In this document: one piece after another, positions 52,503 to 57,934 of the stretch
Layout: each line of letters opens with the position of its first letter
Numbering within the stretch: the first letter of the stretch is position 1
Source: CAZUMW01 sp964621615
GTDB taxonomy: Bacteria; Desulfobacterota; WTBG01; CAIYCZ01; CAIRTM01
Direction of reading: 5' to 3'
DNA length: 57,934 nt
NCBI GenBank assembly: GCA_964621615.1
Contig: CAZUMW010000028.1
Coordinates: 1 to 57,934 of the forward strand
Position numbers and translations under genes: made by a program
Notes under the pieces: generated by a model
Database searches by the model: none
Seen by the model: only the letters and a program-made list of their open reading frames with translations
What the model was told of the DNA's origin: nothing

Positions 52503-53855
52503 ATGAAAGCATTTGATGTTATCGTTATCGGTGCCAGCGCTGCAGGAGTTACGGCGGCAATTACAGCAAAAAGACATTATCCGGGCAAAAGTGTTTTTCT
52601 TGTCAGAAAGGAGAAACAGGTCACAATACCATGCGGCATTCCGTATGTTTTTGGTATCGTGGGGTCTCCTGAAAAAAATCTTATGCCTGCTGACAGCATT
52701 CTTGAAAAAAATGAAATCGAAACGCTGATTGATGAAGTCATAGAGATAGATCGGCAGAAAAGCTGTATTGTTACGGCCCGCGGTGAAAATATTTCATATC
52801 AGAAATTAATCCTGGCCACCGGCTCTGAGCCGATCATACCCCCTATCGACGGCAACGATAAACAGAATGTATTTGCGATTAAAAAAGACGTTGCCTACCT
52901 GCAAAGCATTATTACTCAGATGGAAAACGCCAAAAGTCTGTGTATCGTAGGCTGCGGGTTTATCGGAGTTGAGATTGCGGAGGAATGCAGACAGCGCCGG
53001 CCAGATTTGCATATAAGCATTGTAGAAATGCTTACCCATTGTCTGCAGCTGGTATATGATGAGGATTTTTGTATAAAGGCGGAAACAACGCTTCAGGATA
53101 AAGGTATTACGCTCATGCTTGATGAGCGTGTAAGCTCCCTGGGTGGGCAGCATTCGGTTGAAACAGTCATACTGCAAAGCGGGAAAAGGGTGGATGCGGA
53201 CATGGTGATTATGGGAATCGGCGCCCGTGCCAAAACAGATCTTGCACAGCAGTGCGGGCTCGACCTGGGGCCGACAAAAGGTGTCCAGGTAAACCGGTAC
53301 ATGCAGACAAGTGATTTTAATGTTTTTGCGTGCGGCGATTGTGCTGAAAAAGTATCTTTTTTTGACGGCAAGCCCTCAGGGCTGAAGCTGGCATCTATTG
53401 CCACCATGGAAGCTCGCGTTGCGGGTGCAAATCTCTTTGGTACCAAACGGGTTAATATGGGAGTGATCGGTGTGTACTCAACCATCCTGGGTGACTGTGC
53501 GTTTGCGGCGGCAGGGCTGACAAAGGCACAGGCCATTGAAAAAGGATATGACGTTGTTGAGGGATCGGCAGAATCGGTCAATCGTCACCCGTCATGTATG
53601 CCGGGGGGAGCAAATCTCAGCGTCAAGCTTCTTTTTGAAGCAGGCAGCCGGATCCTGCTTGGTGGACAGGTGTCCGGGGCGCAAAGCGGAGGTGAGCTTA
53701 TAAATACGATCAGCGCGTGCATTCATCAGCGCATGCGGGCTGACGATATCGCAACATTTCAAACCGGTACGCATCCGGCGCTGACGGCCTCCCCGGTATC
53801 CTATCAGCTTGTTAATGCCGCTGAAATGGCAATTAAACATATGAAGTCTCTATGA
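52503..53855 (+). CDS. FAD-dependent CoA-disulfide reductase / NADH oxidase family
   Basis: This 450-residue flavoprotein has an FAD motif DVIVIGASAAGVTAA, an NADH motif SLCIVGCGFIGVEIAEE, the FAD second motif VFACGDCAE and a single redox Cys44 in TIPCGIPYVFG, as in CoA-disulfide reductases and NADH oxidases. It probably reduces CoA disulfides, polysulfide or oxygen with NAD(P)H; sequence alone cannot choose. AGGAGG precedes the ATG. It is transcribed away from the protease across a 224-base gap with no clear operator. Confidence 0.92.
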   Translation: MKAFDVIVIGASAAGVTAAITAKRHYPGKSVFLVRKEKQVTIPCGIPYVFGIVGSPEKNLMPADSILEKNEIETLIDEVIEIDRQKSCIVTARGENISYQKLILATGSEPIIPPIDGNDKQNVFAIKKDVAYLQSIITQMENAKSLCIVGCGFIGVEIAEECRQRRPDLHISIVEMLTHCLQLVYDEDFCIKAETTLQDKGITLMLDERVSSLGGQHSVETVILQSGKRVDADMVIMGIGARAKTDLAQQCGLDLGPTKGVQVNRYMQTSDFNVFACGDCAEKVSFFDGKPSGLKLASIATMEARVAGANLFGTKRVNMGVIGVYSTILGDCAFAAAGLTKAQAIEKGYDVVEGSAESVNRHPSCMPGGANLSVKLLFEAGSRILLGGQVSGAQSGGELINTISACIHQRMRADDIATFQTGTHPALTASPVSYQLVNAAEMAIKHMKSL

Positions 53856-53870
53856 GTTCATGGCAGTCTC

Positions 53871-54731
53871 CTATGCAGCTACAACCGGCGGGTCCGAGCC
53901 GTTGTTGTTTTCCGGCGGCACTGTGCTTTCGTCAGAAATCGCAGGGCTGATGTCACAGGTGCTGTGATCAAACTGAAGGGCCAGGCCGGTTTTCTCAAGC
54001 GCTATACGTATTGCGCTGTTAATGGGCAGCAATCGCGAATCAGGCCCCGGATCGATGTGTGTAATGCGTGCTTGAATATGGGTTATTATAAGACGCCTCC
54101 ACAGATGCTTAAACCATCCATCGGCTATCCGGGTGTTCAGGCGCAGCATATTGGCTTTGGCGGCTGTTTTGAGCGTCCTGCAGGTGATAAGCTCGGGGGT
54201 TCCGTATTTGTTCAGGCGGAAGGAAAACCCGAACAGTCTGCACGCAAGCGGACGTACATCATACACTGAACATCTGCCATGTGTATGGGTTGTGCACGCC
54301 GGGCAGTAAAAAATGCATGTACATTCGGGATCTATGTTATGAAGACTATCAAGGAGAGCATAGGCGTCTCCTGTACGCCATATTGCACGGCTCAGGGGAA
54401 GAAGCTCAAAAACGCTGGCGGTGACGCGGGGGGTGTCACAGCACTGACCGCAGCCCTTCGGACAGAATATTCCTGCGGCTCGCCGAAGGCGGTATGTATC
54501 GTTATCTATGCGGCGATATTGTTTTAACAGCGTTCTGATCAGTACATTTTTCGATGTGTGGGCTGTCCTTTCAGAGCAGGAGTGTATGCGCGGTCCCTCA
54601 GCTTCCGTGGAGAGCGGCTTTTCGGCATGGGGCACCAATTCAAACCGCGATTTGTGCGTCCGGCTTTTCGCTTCCTGAAACTGTTTTGCACCATCCATAA
54701 TAAGATATTTTGCCCTCAGCTGAGGTACCAC
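53871..54731 (-). CDS. YkgJ-family Cys-cluster protein
   Basis: This 286-residue protein carries the YkgJ pattern: CPKGCGQCCDTPR, then CTCIFYCPACTTH and GRCSVYDVRPLACRLFGF, eight or more Cys likely to bind metal or an Fe-S cluster. Function is unknown in the family. The N-terminal 90 residues are unusually long and basic. GTG at 54731 is chosen because AAAGGA lies five bases before it; an ATG at 54698 has a poorly spaced site. It converges on the FAD oxidoreductase. Confidence 0.82.
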   Translation of the reverse strand: MVPQLRAKYLIMDGAKQFQEAKSRTHKSRFELVPHAEKPLSTEAEGPRIHSCSERTAHTSKNVLIRTLLKQYRRIDNDTYRLRRAAGIFCPKGCGQCCDTPRVTASVFELLPLSRAIWRTGDAYALLDSLHNIDPECTCIFYCPACTTHTHGRCSVYDVRPLACRLFGFSFRLNKYGTPELITCRTLKTAAKANMLRLNTRIADGWFKHLWRRLIITHIQARITHIDPGPDSRLLPINSAIRIALEKTGLALQFDHSTCDISPAISDESTVPPENNNGSDPPVVAA

Positions 54732-55325
54732 GCCCGTCCTTTTAAATAACCTGATTTATCATGAAATAATTCAGTACAGAGCAGAAATCTGTATCGCATG
54801 AAAGCCGTACTGCTTTGTTTCGAAAAAAAACAGCGCAGGCGGAGGTGCCTGCCGGCGGACAGCCGTTAGATGGGAATAAATGGTATGCGCTCATGAAACG
54901 ACGCATACCGGCAAAAGCGAACTTCAGCACACCGGGTCCCGGCGGCATTGGGGGGGCGTATTTAACTGAAAAATTATATCCAGCTTTCGTTCAGGGTCAA
55001 GCGTTAAATTAACCTGCTCTGTGCGCAGGCTCAATAAATATTACTGCAGAGTACAGGGCGGGCCGCCATTCAGAATATTCACTTGTTGTCTCCTTCGGGG
55101 TTTAAAACCCTCGCCTTCCCCGCAGAGCGGGATCTTCGATAGGCGAAGAATGATTATTGACTCAGAACGTGCTGTTCGTATAGGGTGCTTACCCTCAGGA
55201 GAATTTTTGAAGTTATGTGTTTTTCCTTTAGTCCCGACACGTCGGGATAACTGAATCCACAGGCTTGTAGCCGGTGTTAGTTCAATTTCCGAGTTGCGGA
55301 GAGCGGGCGGGCAAGAGGTAAATAA
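54732..55325. other. Non-coding stretch with several short hairpins
   Basis: No convincing gene was found. There are three small stem-loops: CCTGC/GCAGG near 55013, TCTTCG/CGAAGA near 55133-55150, and TCCCGAC/GTCGGGA near 55233-55248. None matches repeat A or B. A short open frame at 55021-55254 spans the stem-loops and has no protein signature. The region may be a decayed element or a structured RNA. Confidence 0.4.
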
Positions 55326-55354
55326 AACCGGGGCAGGTGAAAAATGCCCCGGTT
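55326..55354 (-). terminator. Rho-independent terminator of the Tat-signal gene
   Basis: AACCGGGGCA (55326-55335) and TGCCCCGGTT (55345-55354) form a 10-bp stem with a nine-base loop. On the minus strand the stem is followed by a T-rich tail. It lies 22 bases after the stop at 55376. Confidence 0.8.
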
Positions 55355-55375
55355 GATAAGACTCCCTAACGCGAT

Positions 55376-56440
55376 CTATGCGATTCTTGTATGCCGGGCT
55401 TTGCCGGTAAATATGTTTCTGGTTTTTTCAAAAAGTCGGGCATACATTTTTCTCGGCCAGTCGAGAATCCGCAGCATGGCAACCCGCTTGCTTTTCCCCA
55501 TGATAAAGTCATTGTCAAATTCCTCCAGCACATAGTGAATAACCCCGATATCCATGTCTTCAGGCTGCGGCGGCATCTGACCGGCTTGATGGTGATAAAA
55601 ATCATGGACCGTATTCGAGAATTTGATCAGCTTGAATTCGTAATCGGTCTCGCCGAAGGCCGGATCCATTGGATGAATCATATGTGCAGCGGTTCGCAGC
55701 TCGTAGGTTGGCATCCAGGGCATCCCGGGTACCGGTGTGGGGTCATTATACGGCGGAAACGGGAATCGCATACGAAGCCCCATAAAACAGATATTGCTCA
55801 GCGGGTTATGCATCCAGTTTATAAAGCTGTGCGTAAGGCGTGTCGGAGTCGCATACAGCTCAAGAGAAATTTGCTTGCTCATATCCCAAAGATCACGGTT
55901 GGTGTACAGGGATCTGAGATGCAGGAGCCTGTCTTCCTCAGCATCCTCCCAGTGATCATACAGTGACTGTATCACGTCATCAATAGTTGATTTCTTCGGA
56001 GCGAGACCCATACCCTTGATGGCGTTATTCAGGCTGAATTGGGTCCGGTTAAAGGCATCTTCCTCAGGAAGCACCCTGCTGTATGATGCAACGCTGGGAT
56101 TGTGGGCACCGCCCCATTGCGGCATTGCAGACGGATTGTTTATCATGGAATCGATACGCTCCACACGTTCTGAGAAGTTCCACTCCTGAAACCACTCTTC
56201 TGTTTGTACCACGCTGTATGTCTTCCATCCATCGAGATTGAGACCTTTTACCCGTATTTTGCCCTCATTTATTTGGCTGATGTCGATAGTATCCTGATGA
56301 AAGCAGCCTTCGTCATTCCAGTACTTTTTTTTACCTGCATCTCCTGCGAAAACAGGTTTTACTTTAGATAACACGGTCATGCCGAGAATGGAAATTCCGC
56401 TCAGCTTGAAAAAATTTCTTCTGTCGATTGTGTTCCCCAT
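55376..56440 (-). CDS. Tat-exported His-rich protein of unknown function
   Basis: This 354-residue protein has a twin-arginine signal (DRRNFFKLSGISILGMTVL). I do not recognise its family. Several His-containing segments, RLTHSFINWMHNP, AAHMIHPMD, VHDFYHHQAG and VIHYVLEEFDND, look like metal ligands, perhaps a copper or iron site. Aromatic residues are frequent. It has its own terminator and a 497-base upstream region, so it is a single-gene unit. The ATG follows a G-rich ribosome site. Confidence 0.72.
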   Translation of the reverse strand: MGNTIDRRNFFKLSGISILGMTVLSKVKPVFAGDAGKKKYWNDEGCFHQDTIDISQINEGKIRVKGLNLDGWKTYSVVQTEEWFQEWNFSERVERIDSMINNPSAMPQWGGAHNPSVASYSRVLPEEDAFNRTQFSLNNAIKGMGLAPKKSTIDDVIQSLYDHWEDAEEDRLLHLRSLYTNRDLWDMSKQISLELYATPTRLTHSFINWMHNPLSNICFMGLRMRFPFPPYNDPTPVPGMPWMPTYELRTAAHMIHPMDPAFGETDYEFKLIKFSNTVHDFYHHQAGQMPPQPEDMDIGVIHYVLEEFDNDFIMGKSKRVAMLRILDWPRKMYARLFEKTRNIFTGKARHTRIA

Positions 56441-56937
56441 AATTATCCCCCCCCCATGTTTTAACTTATAATGGTTTGTGTGACTGCTTCGGAATCAAAT
56501 GGAACTTGATTCCATGTGACGGAATAGGTTTCAGTTCGTATTTTATTGTTTCTCCTTTCTTCAAGTAGTTTGTGTTATGTCTTAAATTTGTATAACCAAA
56601 TAAAATAAACAAAAATATATTAGAGGTGAAATATGTAAAACAAGAAAGTATAGCGTATAATCAAATACATATGACAATCAAATTATTCTTATAATGCCAT
56701 TAACATAATATTTAATGTAAATATTTAAAACACAATTTCAATACAAATATTGTACGGGTGTGCAAAAAACGGTTTTTATAATGAGTTACATCACACACAA
56801 TGGACAGAAAAGATGAAGCCTGCAAATGCTACGGCGAGAGGGTATAAGAAATGTGTTGACTAATTCAGAAGAAGAAACATATGCGGGGTGTGTGGGGACA
56901 GTGGGATTGTGTGTCTTATGCAATAATAAATGTGCTG
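56441..56937. promoter_or_regulatory. Long AT-rich region upstream of the Tat-signal gene, with an operator-like inverted repeat
   Basis: GGAATCAA (56491-56498) and TTGATTCC (56506-56513) are perfect 8-bp arms, 7 bases apart, about 50 bases before the Tat-signal gene. This is a good candidate operator or RNA hairpin. The rest is AT-rich with no gene; a 67-codon plus-strand frame at 56826 is not convincing. Confidence 0.5.
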
Positions 56938-57435
56938 TTAATAAAACAGCCCGAACTGTCTTCTGGGGATTGTGTATACGTAGCGAATATAGGTATCATC
57001 GCCGAGGGTTATGTTGCCGGTTTGTATAAATCCTGCTTGCGTGCATATGTCATGTGAGGCTTTGTCGTTCTGATTGACCTGAATTGTAATATTTTTTATG
57101 CCGGGATCACGCCTCGAATAAGCGATAGCAGATCGTATGATTGCTGTTTCGAGCCGGTGCTGTACAGCACTATTGGTGAATTGTGCCGTGAACTCACGTG
57201 ATTCGCTGATCGTGATTGCTGCAAGCGGTGTCAGGCTGCCTGTTTCCGATATCTGCTCGATGATCAGGCGGTGCGGTGCCGGGTTTTCCTCAGGGGTTGT
57301 TTCAGGATGGTTACCGGCAGTGTTCACCGGAGCTGCTGATATATCGTTACCCAGTATGTTCGTTGATGAATCAGCGGTGAGTAGCGATATAAAATCATGA
57401 TCTTCTTCACTCATTTGCCGTGCGCGAAGTTTCAT
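56938..57435 (-). CDS. GNAT-like acetyltransferase
   Basis: This 165-residue protein shows the C-terminal half of the GNAT fold: LETAIIRSAIAYSRRDPGIKNITIQVNQNDKASHDICTQAGFIQTG, with the typical VNQND/A-x-x-(L/I)-x-x-x-GF pattern. The N-terminal part is Pro/Thr/Asn-rich and divergent, and the acetyl-CoA loop (R-x-x-G-x-G/A) is not clear. GAGG, about ten bases upstream, favours the ATG at 57435 over that at 57450. The substrate is unknown. Confidence 0.65.
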   Translation of the reverse strand: MKLRARQMSEEDHDFISLLTADSSTNILGNDISAAPVNTAGNHPETTPEENPAPHRLIIEQISETGSLTPLAAITISESREFTAQFTNSAVQHRLETAIIRSAIAYSRRDPGIKNITIQVNQNDKASHDICTQAGFIQTGNITLGDDTYIRYVYTIPRRQFGLFY

Positions 57436-57628
57436 GGCATTGTACCTCATGCGGACGGTTGGTTTTATATGTAATGAATAATTCCTTATTTCGGCTCATG
57501 TCAAGCTTTTAAATAGAATCGGTCCGGAATCTTGTCACGGTTTATGGCTGTGTTTATCTGAAATAACACATAGCAAACTCCGACAATGAAACGGCCGACT
57601 GACAGAAACGGTAACTTTTTGACACCGT

Positions 57629-57802
57629 TTAAAAATGTTGAGTAAAAATGACGTACATTTCAGTTGCTGTTTCCAGGCGCTGTATGCCGCGCCACAGTGT
57701 CTGGGTGCCGGGGGAGCCGTCACTCTTTCTGCCCAGATGACCGCCAATGCTGCCGACCATAGCAATGGCTTCATGCAAGGTTGGCGATTTCTTTGGGGGG
57801 AA
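57629..57802 (-). pseudogene. C-terminal relic of an IS4/IS50-type transposase
   Basis: The minus-strand frame reads SPTLHEAIAMVGSIGGHLG and continues RKSDGSPGTQTLWRGIQRL to a stop at 57629. This is the characteristic C-terminal tail of IS4-group transposases (LGGFLGRKxDGxPGxxTLWRGxxRL). Everything upstream, including the catalytic residues, is missing. The fragment's broken end lies close to repeat A copy 6. Bases 57436-57628 hold nothing else I can identify. Confidence 0.8.
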
Positions 57803-57820
57803 TCGGACGTTTATTGACAT

Positions 57821-57895
57821 AGTCGCAGGCTTGGACAAAGCGAAGCGTGTCCGGCGATAATGCGTAAAAAATCTCCCCTAACCCAGTAACTTCCG
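57821..57895. repeat. Mosaic intergenic repeat A, partial copy 6
   Basis: agtcgcaggcttggacaaagcgaagcgtgtccggcgataa matches 32589-32629 almost exactly, then diverges into aaaaaatctcccctaaccc, which echoes the reverse complement of the ggttaggggagattttt at 32709-32725. The right side runs toward the window edge. Confidence 0.75.
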
Positions 57896-57934
57896 GTTAG
57901 GTTTTTGCATTCGAAATTTTTTTGTTTGAGGGGT

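Noticed and set aside
55021..55254. Plus-strand open frame of 77 codons
   Set aside because: It covers several stem-loops and has no recognisable protein features.
56491..56513. FNR site upstream of the Tat-signal gene
   Set aside because: The arms read ATCAA...TTGAT, the reverse order of an FNR site (TTGAT-N4-ATCAA), with the wrong spacing.
1..57934. tRNA, rRNA, tmRNA or RNase P RNA genes
   Set aside because: No cloverleaf, T-loop or known RNA core sequence was seen on reading both strands, though a covariance search could not be run.

Overview
The window looks like chromosome of a Gram-negative anaerobe or facultative anaerobe of about middling GC. The evidence is Tat-exported and lipid-anchored proteins, an outer-membrane barrel, a membrane-bound [NiFe] uptake hydrogenase with a full hyp set, many Fe-S proteins and an AmmeMemoRadiSam-type radical SAM enzyme. 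Desulfobacterota or a neighbouring lineage is my best guess, but nothing here proves the taxon. No tRNA, rRNA or CRISPR array was seen.

Layout. 1-515: an IS200-type element. 959-6489: four secreted proteins, one with three InlB-like 71-residue repeats and two long paralogues (fibronectin-III, thrombospondin-3 calcium loops, low-complexity linker, Cys-rich block, shared C-terminal domain). 7085-8516: a sigma-70 family gene behind a near-consensus promoter overlapped by a Fur box. 8563-12337: a minus-strand operon of PorD-like ferredoxin, a POR-beta-like protein without its thiamine-diphosphate motif, NuoE with two N-terminal PCP_red-like domains, and NuoF, closed by a 36-bp palindromic terminator. 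12529-17079: panE and hydantoinase/oxoprolinase B and A. 17544-25858: a lone receiver protein, then minus-strand housekeeping genes (Mut7-C, rsmA, amidase, HIT, UPF0280, dnaE).

26228-38273 is the hydrogenase island: small and large subunits, cytochrome b, protease, hypA, hypC, a beta-barrel gene, then hypD, hypB, hypF and hypE. It encodes the enzyme, its quinone-linked anchor and the NiFe(CN)2CO cofactor assembly machinery. It is followed by a small c-type haem protein, a Tat-signal radical SAM enzyme (AmrS-like) and a Tat-signal DUF362 protein. 41534-48826: an AsmA-like protein, an unknown 355-residue protein, a TetR regulator, a QueG-like Fe-S protein, a small unknown protein and a methyltransferase. 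48891-52278: a serpin lipoprotein facing a secreted subtilisin-like protease with 7 bp between their stops; the protease has Glu where the catalytic Asp is expected. 52503-57435: an FAD/NADH disulfide reductase, a YkgJ protein, a His-rich Tat protein of unknown function and an acetyltransferase. The last 300 bases hold a relic of an IS4-type transposase.

Running through the window is a mosaic family of non-coding repeats (at least six copies or fragments) and a small MITE-like element (three copies). They sit between genes and interrupt the hyp cluster. The most noteworthy items are the serpin/protease pair, the pseudo-POR/NuoEF operon, the Fur-boxed sigma gene, a perfect 30-bp palindrome inside a coding region, and the repeat family.
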